DNA from: Lachnospira sp.
GTDB lineage: Bacteria > Bacillota > Clostridia > Lachnospirales > Lachnospiraceae
Assembly (NCBI GenBank): GCA_017621205.1
Contig: JAGATQ010000026.1
Coordinates: forward strand, 1 to 48,779
Length of the DNA stretch: 48,779 nucleotides
Direction: 5' to 3'
The notes beneath the pieces were generated by a model that did no database searches, had not been told where the DNA came from, and saw only the letters and a list, made by a program, of their open reading frames with translations. The position numbers were made by a program, and so were the translations under genes. Positions 16,099 through 25,400 of this stretch are shown here, piece after piece (the stretch's first letter is position 1; every line of letters starts with the position of its first letter).

Positions 16099-17373
16099 AT
16101 GATTAAGAAAGAAATGATAGCAATGCTATTGGCGGGCGGACAAGGCAGCAGATTAGGCGTTTTGACTTCAAAGGTCGCAAAGCCGGCTGTGTCATTTGGT
16201 GGCAAGTATAAGATCATCGACTTTCCATTGAGTAACTGTATTAACTCAGGTATTGATACAGTGGGTGTCCTTACACAATATCGTCCATTACGGTTGAACC
16301 AGCATATTGGTATTGGTATTCCTTGGGATTTGGATAGGAATATTGGTGGTGTTACAGTACTTCCTCCCTATGAGAAAAGTACCAATAGTGAATGGTATAC
16401 AGGTACAGCCAATGCTATTTTCCAGAATTTAGAGTACATGGAATATTATAATCCGGATTATGTGCTAATTTTATCTGGTGACCATATTTATAAGATGGAT
16501 TATGAAGTGATGTTAGATTTTCACAAGACGAGAAATGCGGATGTGACACTGGCAACCATTAATGTAACGGAGGAGGAGGCTTCCCGTTTTGGTGTTGTAC
16601 TGACAAATGAGGAGGGTACCATTACCGAGTTTGAAGAGAAACCGGTTCATCCGAGAAGCACCAAAGCATCTATGGGTATCTACATATTTAGCTGGCCGGT
16701 GCTAAAGGACGCTTTGCAGCAGCTTTCTGAACAGCCTGCTTGTGATTTTGGTAAGCATATTATTCCTTATTGCTATAACAACGGCAAGAAGATATGTGCT
16801 TATGAGTATAAGGGATATTGGAAGGATGTTGGGACATTACATTCTTATTGGGAGGCGAATATGGAGCTCATTGATATCATTCCGGAATTTAACCTGTATG
16901 AGGAATTCTGGAAGATATACACGAAGAGTGATGTGATACCACCCCAGTATATTGCGGATAGCACTAAGGTTGAGGGAAGTATTATTGGTGAAGGGTCAGA
17001 GATTTATGGCTCTGTCTATAATTCGGTAATTGGTGCAGGTGTTACGATAGAAGAGGGAGCCATCGTGAGGGATTCCATTATTATGAATGGAACCGTGATT
17101 GGTAAAAACACGGAAGTGAATAAGTCGATTATTTCAGAGTATGTCAAGGTTGGGGATAATGTGGTGCTCGGTGCCTTTGATGAAGTGGAGAATAAGGTTG
17201 CCCCAAGTATTTATGCAGGTGGTCTGACTACTATTGGTGAGTATTCCATCATTCCGGATGGCGTTAAGATTGGTAAGAATACGGCTGTATTTGGTGAGAC
17301 GAAAGAAAGTGATTACCAGAATAGGATACTGGCAAGTGGAGAGACATTAATAAAGGTAGGTGAATTGTCATGA
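16099..17373 (+). CDS. glgC: Glucose-1-phosphate adenylyltransferase, catalytic subunit
   Basis: Makes ADP-glucose from glucose 1-phosphate and ATP, the committed step of glycogen synthesis. N-terminal [11 protein letters not shown] nucleotide loop, [19 protein letters not shown] and the GTANA motif define the family. A C-terminal left-handed beta-helix (about 290-395) contains hexapeptide repeats. Length 424. The stop overlaps the glgD start by four bases (ATGA), so the subunits are made coupled, as in Firmicute glgCD operons. Confidence 0.96.
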   Translation: MIKKEMIAMLLAGGQGSRLGVLTSKVAKPAVSFGGKYKIIDFPLSNCINSGIDTVGVLTQYRPLRLNQHIGIGIPWDLDRNIGGVTVLPPYEKSTNSEWYTGTANAIFQNLEYMEYYNPDYVLILSGDHIYKMDYEVMLDFHKTRNADVTLATINVTEEEASRFGVVLTNEEGTITEFEEKPVHPRSTKASMGIYIFSWPVLKDALQQLSEQPACDFGKHIIPYCYNNGKKICAYEYKGYWKDVGTLHSYWEANMELIDIIPEFNLYEEFWKIYTKSDVIPPQYIADSTKVEGSIIGEGSEIYGSVYNSVIGAGVTIEEGAIVRDSIIMNGTVIGKNTEVNKSIISEYVKVGDNVVLGAFDEVENKVAPSIYAGGLTTIGEYSIIPDGVKIGKNTAVFGETKESDYQNRILASGETLIKVGELS

Positions 17374-18494
17374 GAGCATTAGGTATTATTTTAGCTGGTG
17401 GTAACAGCAACCGGATGAGGGAGCTGTCCAACAAGAGAGCAGTAGCAGCTATGCCGGTGGCAGGAAGCTATCGAAGCATTGATTTTGCTCTTTCCAATAT
17501 GACGAATTCCCATATTCAGAGGGTAGCAGTATTTACCCAATATAATTCCCGTTCCCTAAACGAGCATTTAAGCTCCAGTAAGTGGTGGGATTTTGGACGT
17601 AAGCAGGGAGGCTTGTTTGTTTTCACGCCGACGATTACGAATACCAATAGCTATTGGTATAAGGGAACGGCAGATGCTTTATATCAGAATATCGGTTTTT
17701 TAAAGGAGAGCCATGAACCATATGTTGTTATTGCAAGTGGTGATGGCATCTATAAGATTGACTATAACAGGGTGCTTGAATATCACATTGAGAAGGGTGC
17801 TGATATTACAGTAGTTTGCAAGGATTTAGCTGGTGATCCGGCTCAGCTTGAGCGGTTTGGTGTCATTAAGACCAATGAGGATGGTCAGATTAAGGAATTT
17901 GAGGAGAAACCGTTGGTAGCAGATTCTACGGTGGCATCAATTGGTGTTTATGTGGTACGCCGTCGTCAATTGATAGAGCTATTGGAGGAGTGTGCAAGAG
18001 AAGAACGCACTGATTTTGTTAAGGATATTTTGATTCGTCATAAGAATGTGAAGAAGATATATGCCTATAAGATGGATACCTACTGGAGTAATATTAGTGA
18101 TGTAGATGCCTATTTTAAGACAAACATGGACTTCTTGAATAAGGAGATAAGAGATTATTTTTTCAAGCAGTATCCAGATGTTTATTCTAAAGTAGATGAC
18201 CTTCCACCAGCCAAATATAACCGTGGTTCAGAGGTGAATAACAGCCTCATATCTTCCGGTTGTATTATCAATGGAACGGTTGAGAATTCAGTATTATTTA
18301 AGGAGGTATTTGTCGGTAATAATTGTGTAATTAAAAATTCTATCATATTGAATGATGTATACATTGGAGATAATGTCTACATTGAGAATTGTATTGTGGA
18401 GAGTAGGGATACGATAAGGGCGAACTCCTCGCATGTAGGGGAGAATGGCAAGATTAAGATTGTAGTGGAGAAGAATTCCCGCTATATCTTATAA
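17370..18494 (+). CDS. glgD: GlgD regulatory subunit of ADP-glucose pyrophosphorylase
   Basis: A GlgC paralogue of 374 residues that forms a hetero-oligomer with GlgC and raises its activity. The nucleotide loop is changed ([11 protein letters not shown] in place of GGQGSRL) and the catalytic Lys/Asp pattern is degraded, which separates GlgD from Glg[12 protein letters not shown] and the C-terminal beta-helix (about 270-360) are kept. No other glycogen gene lies in the window, so branching enzyme and synthase must be elsewhere. Confidence 0.95.
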   Translation: MRALGIILAGGNSNRMRELSNKRAVAAMPVAGSYRSIDFALSNMTNSHIQRVAVFTQYNSRSLNEHLSSSKWWDFGRKQGGLFVFTPTITNTNSYWYKGTADALYQNIGFLKESHEPYVVIASGDGIYKIDYNRVLEYHIEKGADITVVCKDLAGDPAQLERFGVIKTNEDGQIKEFEEKPLVADSTVASIGVYVVRRRQLIELLEECAREERTDFVKDILIRHKNVKKIYAYKMDTYWSNISDVDAYFKTNMDFLNKEIRDYFFKQYPDVYSKVDDLPPAKYNRGSEVNNSLISSGCIINGTVENSVLFKEVFVGNNCVIKNSIILNDVYIGDNVYIENCIVESRDTIRANSSHVGENGKIKIVVEKNSRYIL

Positions 18495-18563
18495 AAGAGT
18501 AAACGAATAATTGACAATATCATAACGAGGCAGCTTTGGGAAGACATATAGGAGGTGTTTAAA

Positions 18564-18839
18564 ATGCAGATTACAGATGTGCGCATTCGCAAAGTTGCGA
18601 AAGAAGGAAAAATGAAGGCGGTAGTTTCTATTACCTTAGATGATGAGTTTGTAGTACACGATATTAAGGTGATTGAAGGTGAAAAGGGATTGTTTATAGC
18701 AATGCCGAGCCGCAAGTCTAGTGATGGTGAATATCGGGATATTGCCCATCCGATTAATTCGGGGACAAGGGACACCATCCAGCAATTGATACTTGCCAAA
18801 TACGAAGAAATGGTAAATGCTGATATAGAAGAATCATAG
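18564..18839 (+). CDS. spoVG: SpoVG family RNA-binding regulator
   Basis: A 91-residue protein starting [11 protein letters not shown], with the core [11 protein letters not shown] and the motif [11 protein letters not shown] typical of SpoVG. In Firmicutes it binds RNA (and DNA) and affects sporulation, septation, capsule and virulence genes. The start was placed at ATG 18564 because GGAGG (18551-18555) is eight bases upstream. The next gene group is separated by a terminator. Confidence 0.96.
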   Translation: MQITDVRIRKVAKEGKMKAVVSITLDDEFVVHDIKVIEGEKGLFIAMPSRKSSDGEYRDIAHPINSGTRDTIQQLILAKYEEMVNADIEES

Positions 18840-18864
18840 CACATAGATAATTAGTATTGTTATA

Positions 18865-18892
18865 AGCAGAAGTGAAAGCTTCTGCTTTTTTT
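18865..18892 (+). terminator. Intrinsic terminator of spoVG
   Basis: AGCAGAAG and CTTCTGCT form an 8-bp stem with a 6-base loop, followed by six T. Confidence 0.9.
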
Positions 18893-18962
18893 AGTTGGTA
18901 TACCGAAAATAAGCTGTAACATGCTTATGGTTTGTTCGAATAGAATAAGATAAAAAAAGCTC

Positions 18963-18991
18963 TTGACAACTAGATTTATTCCTGTTATATT
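18963..18991 (+). promoter_or_regulatory. Promoter of the PadR-HAAS-DUF4097 operon
   Basis: TTGACA (18963-18968) and TATATT (18986-18991) have a 17-bp spacer. A dyad begins three bases after the -10 box. Confidence 0.85.
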
Positions 18992-18993
18992 AA

Positions 18994-19012
18994 TACTACG
19001 TTAGTCGTAGTA
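18994..19012 (+). promoter_or_regulatory. Probable PadR operator
   Basis: TACTACG-TTAGT-CGTAGTA is a perfect 7-bp dyad covering the expected transcription start. An overlapping near-palindrome, GTCGTAGTACGAC, follows. Its place right before a padR gene suggests autorepression; this is inference. Confidence 0.65.
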
Positions 19013-19063
19013 CGACAGACATAGCAACGTCTGGCGTAGGTAAATGAATTGGAGGGAGGCAAT

Positions 19064-19399
19064 ATGATTACAATTAGCAGTGACGTCATCCGTGGATACA
19101 ATGATACAATTATTCTTTGCCTGCTTTTAGATGGTCCGTCCTACGGTTACGAGATATCCAAGAAGATTAAGAGTCTGTCCGGGGAGAAGTATATCATTAA
19201 GGAGACAACGCTTTATTCTGCTTTTAACCGAATGGAGAAGAATGGTTATGTTGCATCTTTTCAGAACGAGGATATTCTTGGGGGGAAACGCCGTACATAC
19301 TACCGTATTACGGATAAGGGCAGGCAGTATTATCGGGAGAAGTGCGAGGAGTGGATGCTTACGAAGGAAGTCGTGGAGAGATTTATTAAGAGAGACTAG
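19064..19399 (+). CDS. PadR-family transcriptional regulator
   Basis: A 111-residue PadR-like winged helix protein: ILCLLLDGPSYGYEISKKI and TLYSAFNRMEKNGYV recognition helix, followed by GGKRRTYYRITDKGRQY wing. The C-terminal helix is short, as in subfamily 2 (small PadR). It represses envelope-stress or drug-efflux modules in many Clostridia. ATG 19064 was chosen for the GGAGGGAGG site upstream. It is followed by the palindromic repeat at 19430 and the HAAS gene. Confidence 0.93.
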   Translation: MITISSDVIRGYNDTIILCLLLDGPSYGYEISKKIKSLSGEKYIIKETTLYSAFNRMEKNGYVASFQNEDILGGKRRTYYRITDKGRQYYREKCEEWMLTKEVVERFIKRD

Positions 19400-19429
19400 T
19401 GCTTTGGATACTAAGTTGTTTTAATCATT

Positions 19430-19477
19430 CAAACTTCGCACATAGTAATAATATAAACTTCATGCGCAAAGTTTGAG
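19430..19477. repeat. Palindromic repeat CAAACTTCGCACAT family, site A
   Basis: CAAACTTCGCACATAG (19430-19445) and CATGCGCAAAGTTTGAG (19461-19477) are imperfect inverted repeats with a ~15-base AT-rich spacer. Related sites are at 31635-31704 and 29854-29875. Confidence 0.7.
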
Positions 19478-19503
19478 CTAATCAATTATATGGGAGGTCT
19501 AGT

Positions 19504-20502
19504 ATGGAGACATTAAAGAATTATCTGGAGAATATGTTTTTAAGTCTGCCGAATACGCCTGAGGTACGAAAGGCTAAGAGTGAGCTTGGGCAGATGATGG
19601 AAGATAAGTACACGGAGCTTAAGAATGAAGGAAAGGCGGAGAATGAGGCAATTGGTATTGTGATTTCTGAGTTCGGCAATTTGGATGAGGTAGCAGAGGA
19701 ACTGGGGATTAAAACTTATGTAGAAGAGGATACTTCATCGGGTGAGTTGCTTTGTTTGGAGGACGCAAAGGCATATTTAAAGGATACCATAAAGTGTAGT
19801 CAGCTTATTGCACTTGGTGTAATGCTGTGCATAATTTCACCGACTCCCTTTATCTTTATGGGTGCTTATAGTGATACTGCTAATTCAGACTTTGCCGTTG
19901 TTAGGACGGGGGCTTTTGCAATTTTTGTTATGTTTTTCTTTATTGGTCTTGCAGTTGCATTTTTTATTTGTGCGGGTGTGACTAAGGGCAAATGGCAGCA
20001 GATTAAAAGAAAGACGGTGGGGATTGATTTTCATGTTACAGATTACACAAAGACACAATATGAAAGCCTTCGCAGCAGTCACGCTCTTTGCCTGAGTATT
20101 GGATGCATGTTCTGTATTTTAAGCTTTATTCCGGTTGTATTGATTTCCGCTATAATTCCGGCTGGTTTTTGGGTTGAATGCTCGGCTGCCTTTTTATTTA
20201 TTCTGGTAGCGATTGGCGTTTATTTAATTGTATTTACCGCAAACCGTAATGCGGGCTATCAGTCCCTGCTTTCCTTAAATGCTAAGGGTACAATTGGGAA
20301 TATTCATGTACCGGAGAGTGCAAAGGAAGTAGAGTATACGAGCAAAGGAGTTGCCACTGTTATGAGCGTTTACTGGCAGACGGTTACCTGTATCTATCTG
20401 TGTGTCAGCTTCATCAGCTTTGACTGGCATATTACATGGATTATCTGGCCGGTTGCTGCCGTCCTTCGTTCCATTTTAAATACATGCTTTCAGAAAATTT
20501 AG
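19504..20502 (+). CDS. HAAS-domain membrane protein, PadR-associated
   Basis: A 332-residue protein with an N-terminal helical HAAS/DUF1700-like domain (about residues 1-72; METLKNYLENMF, then a heptad-like GNLDEVAEELGI) and then about six membrane helices (100-160, 195-255, 290-325). HAAS proteins are usually encoded next to PadR regulators and are thought to link membrane state to PadR control. No enzymatic motif was seen. It precedes a DUF4097 gene by 21 bp. Confidence 0.8.
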   Translation: METLKNYLENMFLSLPNTPEVRKAKSELGQMMEDKYTELKNEGKAENEAIGIVISEFGNLDEVAEELGIKTYVEEDTSSGELLCLEDAKAYLKDTIKCSQLIALGVMLCIISPTPFIFMGAYSDTANSDFAVVRTGAFAIFVMFFFIGLAVAFFICAGVTKGKWQQIKRKTVGIDFHVTDYTKTQYESLRSSHALCLSIGCMFCILSFIPVVLISAIIPAGFWVECSAAFLFILVAIGVYLIVFTANRNAGYQSLLSLNAKGTIGNIHVPESAKEVEYTSKGVATVMSVYWQTVTCIYLCVSFISFDWHITWIIWPVAAVLRSILNTCFQKI

Positions 20503-20523
20503 CAGATAGGGAGGGAGATTGTT

Positions 20524-21285
20524 ATGAAGAAGAATATATATCTTGTTATTATCTGGGTGATTACGATTATGGCAATTATATTGGGAACATTATTTCATAT
20601 GACAGACTGGGGTGTGGAAGTGGCAGATAATGTTGGAATTAAGAGGTATGAAACACAAAAGTTGGATGATACGTTGCAAGCCTTTGATAAGATTTCCTTT
20701 GAGATAGATTTAGCAGAAATCAGAATTGAGACTGGCGAGAAATATCATATTTTCTGTGAAAGTACAAGAAATGTCATACCGGAATATGAGCTTGATGGCA
20801 CGACGCTTCACATTACGCAGACCTCCAAGAACCGCTTTTTTCCCAAAAGAAATGGTCATGACAATTGTATCATTGTGATTACAGTTCCATCAGATGCGAC
20901 GATTTCAGATATTACAGGCGATTGTGCCATGGGAGATTTTCGGATGGATGGATTTGCCGCGGATACGATATCCGTTACCTGTAATATGGGAGAGGCAATC
21001 CTTACCAATGTAACCGCTAAGGATATTACATGTGAATGCAATATGGGAAGCTGTGAGATTAAGGATTGCAGCTTTGATAACCTCATGGTTGATAATGATA
21101 TGGGAAATGTGGAGGTTACCAGTTCACAGTCGCTTTCTGATTATACTATGGAGCTATCCGTGTCCATGGGAAGCATTGAAGTCGATGGTAAGGATTACAC
21201 CTCTCACTATGAGCAGGACGGAGAGAAGGATAAGACCATTACCATTACGAATAATATGGGAAGTGTTGAGGTAGAAGGAGAGTAG
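20524..21285 (+). CDS. DUF4097-family cell-envelope beta-helix protein
   Basis: A 253-residue protein with one N-terminal membrane anchor (about 4-24) and an external right-handed beta-helix-like domain of DUF4097 type. The repeated motif NMGxxxxxxV(x) appears as CNMGEA, CNMGSC, NDMGNV, VSMGSI and NNMGSV, spaced 20-25 residues. DUF4097/LiaG-like proteins accompany PadR or LiaRS stress systems. Its partner is the HAAS protein upstream, and a strong terminator ends the operon. Confidence 0.85.
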   Translation: MKKNIYLVIIWVITIMAIILGTLFHMTDWGVEVADNVGIKRYETQKLDDTLQAFDKISFEIDLAEIRIETGEKYHIFCESTRNVIPEYELDGTTLHITQTSKNRFFPKRNGHDNCIIVITVPSDATISDITGDCAMGDFRMDGFAADTISVTCNMGEAILTNVTAKDITCECNMGSCEIKDCSFDNLMVDNDMGNVEVTSSQSLSDYTMELSVSMGSIEVDGKDYTSHYEQDGEKDKTITITNNMGSVEVEGE

Positions 21286-21313
21286 TATATAGCAGATTAA
21301 CAGGTATTGTGTG

Positions 21314-21346
21314 ACAGCACCGCCAGATAGGCGGTGCTGTTTTTTG
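21314..21346 (+). terminator. Intrinsic terminator of the PadR operon
   Basis: ACAGCACCGCC (21314-21324) and GGCGGTGCTGT (21330-21340) make an 11-bp stem followed by T6. Confidence 0.92.
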
Positions 21347-21353
21347 TATTACT

Positions 21354-22208
21354 TTATTCCTGCAAGCTTGCTTTATCTGCTTCTTCCACCGGCAGCACAA
21401 ACTGTGTGCAGTACCGATGTGGCTCAATCTCCTTTCCCACATAAGGAGCGACCAGAGCGATTAGCCGGATATATCCGGCAGGAGTCAGTCTGCGTTTACG
21501 CAATTGTTCGCCCAGATACAGATAAGCCTCATTGAGATTGCTATAGTTGCCATAACACAGTAGGGAAAAGACAGTGCAGGCGGAAAAATGAAGTGCATCC
21601 TTCGGAGCCTGTTCCGGTAAAACGGGTATGCAGATATAAGAGTCAAAGGGGGTGGAAGAAAGTTTTCCATCCAGATAGTCCGTACGCTCGTCAATGATGA
21701 AAAACGGTTCTGGTGCAAGAGCGATTCCTTTTTCCACACACTCATGGAAAAAATCATACGAGGCATGGTATTTATCCTGAATCAGAGGGCCTTGAAACTT
21801 GCGGACACAGCATACGGTTTCAGGAATCTTTATGATGGACAGGGACATATCCGGCACATCATGGGAACGCAGACGCATTTCTGTAACCTGCTGCTGTAAT
21901 ACAGACAGCTTCTGTTCCAAAGTGGCGAGAAGTTCGTCTGCTTTTCCGCCGCCCTCATAGTAGGAGATGATTTCTTCCGGGCTGAAGCCCATCCGCTGGA
22001 ATTTTTGAATCTGCAGGATGCGGCTGATGTTGTTGTTGTCATAGTAACGGTATCCGCTCTTTGCATCAGTGCAGGCTGGTGTGAGCAGCCCTTTGTCCTC
22101 CAGACGGATTAGGCTGGAACGGGAAAGGTTACAGGCGCGTGCCGCCTGACGGATAGAAAATAAGCTGTAGTCGCTTTCGTTTGTAGTGCTGTCCATAGGG
22201 ATATCCAT
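21354..22208 (-). CDS. MerR-family regulator with GyrI/BmrR-like effector domain
   Basis: A 284-residue activator-type regulator. Residues about 15-80 are the MerR winged helix (SIRQAARACNLSRSSLIRL; YRYYDNNNISRILQIQ), residues 95-115 a dimer coiled coil, and residues about 125-280 a ligand-binding domain of the BmrR/GyrI type that senses hydrophobic or other small molecules. Start at 22208 has GGAG upstream. The likely target promoter is its own or that of the large surface protein downstream, but no spacer dyad was found. Confidence 0.85.
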   Translation of the reverse strand: MDIPMDSTTNESDYSLFSIRQAARACNLSRSSLIRLEDKGLLTPACTDAKSGYRYYDNNNISRILQIQKFQRMGFSPEEIISYYEGGGKADELLATLEQKLSVLQQQVTEMRLRSHDVPDMSLSIIKIPETVCCVRKFQGPLIQDKYHASYDFFHECVEKGIALAPEPFFIIDERTDYLDGKLSSTPFDSYICIPVLPEQAPKDALHFSACTVFSLLCYGNYSNLNEAYLYLGEQLRKRRLTPAGYIRLIALVAPYVGKEIEPHRYCTQFVLPVEEADKASLQE

Positions 22209-22417
22209 CGTATCATCTCCTTATCATCTTATCCTAAAAATCAAAAAGTCGCAAAAGGCTCTTGAGTTGTTCATGGGTGGTTATGTTAGTATATTAACAA
22301 TAATATAAACGCTGCAAATGAAAACGTCAAGCTATACCAAAATCCATAAATTGATTTTTAAGTATAGTATTAATGAAAAACTTATCTAAAAAATTTTACA
22401 GAGGGAGTTGACAAGGC
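22209..22417. promoter_or_regulatory. Divergent intergenic region of merR-type gene and surface-protein gene
   Basis: TTGAGT (22262-22267) and TAGTAT (22287-22292) have a 19-bp spacer, the length used by MerR activators, but no clear dyad lies in the spacer. AT-rich sequence follows up to GAGGGAG before ATG 22418. Confidence 0.35.
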
Positions 22418-25400
22418 ATGAAAGAGCAGGAGAAAATTTTTAGCAGGCAACATATAAGAAAAATAGAACCGGGGAGAAAGAAATCTTTAAGGATGTTATC
22501 GGTGATACTCTGCATTTGTCTGATGATTACAGGATGCCCATATATTCCGGCAGATGTCGTGGTTCAGGCGGCTGCGGGTCATAGCCATTCTGGATGGACT
22601 GCATGGAATAATGGGGGAGCTATGCCGGGCACAGCAGGAAATTATTATTTGACATCGAATGTCAGTCTTTCCGGCAGCGAGTGGAGAGTTCCGAGCGGGA
22701 CGACCAATCTCTGTTTAAATGGTCATACAATAACGCAAAATAATGGAGCACGTGTACTTACTGTGCCAAGTGGTGCCACATTCAATCTATATGATGAAGA
22801 TAATAAAGGCAAAATTACAGGCGGCAGTGCTGGTATGGGCGGTGGCATCAGTGTCGAGGGCACGTTCACAATGAATGGCGGACAAGTGACGGGAAATACG
22901 GCTACCGCTAACACAATGGGTACTGGTGGTGCCGGAATGGCTGTTCATGGCGGAAAGTTCACAATGAATGGCGGCAGTATTTGCAATAATCATGGTGGCG
23001 GTTTCCATGGTGGCGGCATTACAGTGAATAGCCGGGGAACTGTTACCATGACAGGAGGTACCATTACCGGCAATAGTGCGGGTACTGATAGCGGTGGTAA
23101 GAAAAGGAGTGGAGGCGGTGTATATATTGAGAGTGGCTCGTCCTTTACGATGTCGGGTGGTGAAATATCCGGCAATACGGCTGATGACAGTGGTGGTGGT
23201 GTAAATGTGGATGGAACCTTTACGATGAGTGGTGGAAAAATTACCGGAAATACTGCTAAAACGACAAGTGAAGGCGGTGGCGGTGGAGGTATTGGAGACT
23301 TCGGCAAAGTTATTCTGACTGGCGGGACGATAAGTGGGAATACCTCAAGCTACGGCGGGGGTGTGCTGTATAGCTACTGGAGTACTGCGAGTCAGGGGTT
23401 GACACTTTCAGGAAGTCCTGTAATAAAGGAAAACAAGAATCCCACCGGTGCTGCAGATAACCTTTATGTGGACACTCACAAATCCAAATACATAACCATC
23501 GGTAGTGGAGGACTGAAAGAAGGTGCACAAATAGGTGTTAAAACGAAGAAGGAAATAACCTCATGTGATATCCATGACGATTTTACATATACCTGTGATA
23601 ATTACAGTAAGTATTTTGTAAGTGACGTTGCTGCATATGAAATAGGATATAATTTAGGAAAAATTTGCCTGATGAAGTCGCATACTTATGCCTACACCTC
23701 AAACGGTGCTACTATTACACGTGGGTGTAAAAAATGCAGTGCTTCTGAAACAGCCACGCTATCTATACCGAGCGGTGCAAGCCGGACCTATACCGGAAGT
23801 GCACTCACGCCGGTTACAGTTACCTACAGTGATAACTGGGCGGGAGCCAAACCGGAAGTCACTTATAAAAATAATATCAATGTGGGAGAAGCTACGGCAA
23901 GCCTTACGGTTGGCGGTGTGACAGCAAGCCTTGCTTTTGACATTACTCCTGCAGTATTGAGCGGTGTTTCTGCTAGCGGGTACGAAGGAACTTATGATGG
24001 TCAAAGTCACAGCATCACAGTCAATGCCCCCGCAGGTGCGACTGTGAAATATGGAACTTCATCAGGAAGCTGTACGCTGACCTCCAGCCCGACACGCAAG
24101 GATGTCGGCACTACAACTGCGTATTATCAGGTTACAAAGACCAATTACAGTACAGTGAGCGGTTCAGCCAAGATAACAATTACAGCAAAATCATTGTCTG
24201 ATAGTATGGTAACGATTGCCAGCGGACCGCATTATTACACCGGAAGTGCAGTGACGCCCGCTGTGACAGTAAAAGACGGAAGTAAAACATTGGTAAAAGG
24301 AACGGATTATAGTGTCAGCTATAAAGATAACGTGGGGAAGGGAACCGCAGCTAACGTAACGGTTACCGGAACAGGCAATTATAGCGGAACGGTCAACAAG
24401 ACCTTTGAGATTAAGCCCAAATCATTGTCTGATAGTATGGTAACGATTGCCAGCGGACCGTATTATTACACCGGAAGTGCAGTGACGCCCGCTGTGACAG
24501 TAAAAGACGGAAGTAAGACATTGGTAAAAGGAACGGATTATAGCGTCAGCTATAAAGATAACGTGGGGAAGGGAACCACTGCTAGCGTAACGGTTACCGG
24601 AACAGGCAATTATAGCGGAACGGTTAACAAGACCTTTGAGATTAAGCCCAAATCATTGTCTGATAGTATGGTAACGATTGCCAGCGGACCGCATTATTAC
24701 ACTGGAAGCGCAGTCACGCCCAGCGTGACAGTAAAAGACGGAAGTAAGACATTGGCAGAAGGTACTGATTATACTATCAGCTATAAAGATAACGTGGGGA
24801 AGGGAGAGGCTAACGTAACAGTTACCGGAAAGGGTAATTATACCGGAAGCATTAGAAGGACTTTCACGATAGAATATAGAACGCTTCCAGAAGGAAGGAG
24901 ACTTTCGGATTATGTCACCATCAGCCCGGAAACCACAGATGGCTGGTACAATGCTGACATCACCCTTACTCCGAATAGCGGGTGTGGTGTCAGCGTGGGA
25001 GAACCTCCTACGGGCATAGGGAGCATGGAGGCTGCCATTTCACAGGAAACCGGAGTGGGCGGAAGTACAGAAAACATCTATGTGAAGGACAGCGATGGGA
25101 ACATTTACCAGACGGAATTTTTCTACAAGCTGGATAAAACAGCACCTGAGATAGACCTTCAAGACATGATGGTGAAAAGTGGCACAAAAAATCTGTGGGA
25201 CTGGATTATTGGCAAAACGAGCATGATAATCCAAATACCTGTTTCAAGCATTACCGATAATCTTTCCGGCATTGCGGAAGTGTCCTATACTGCGGACGCT
25301 GGACATGGAACAGTGCAGAACCAAATACTTCAGGCACAGGGTGATTATTATGAAATTGCCTTAAATGCAGAATTTAGTGGAACGATTCAGTTGACGGCAA

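Noticed and set aside
16742..16936. Extra frame inside glgC
   Set aside because: Out-of-frame shadow of the conserved enzyme.
22262..22292. 19-bp spacer promoter as a MerR target
   Set aside because: The spacer length fits, but no dyad for the regulator is visible; kept only as a weak note.
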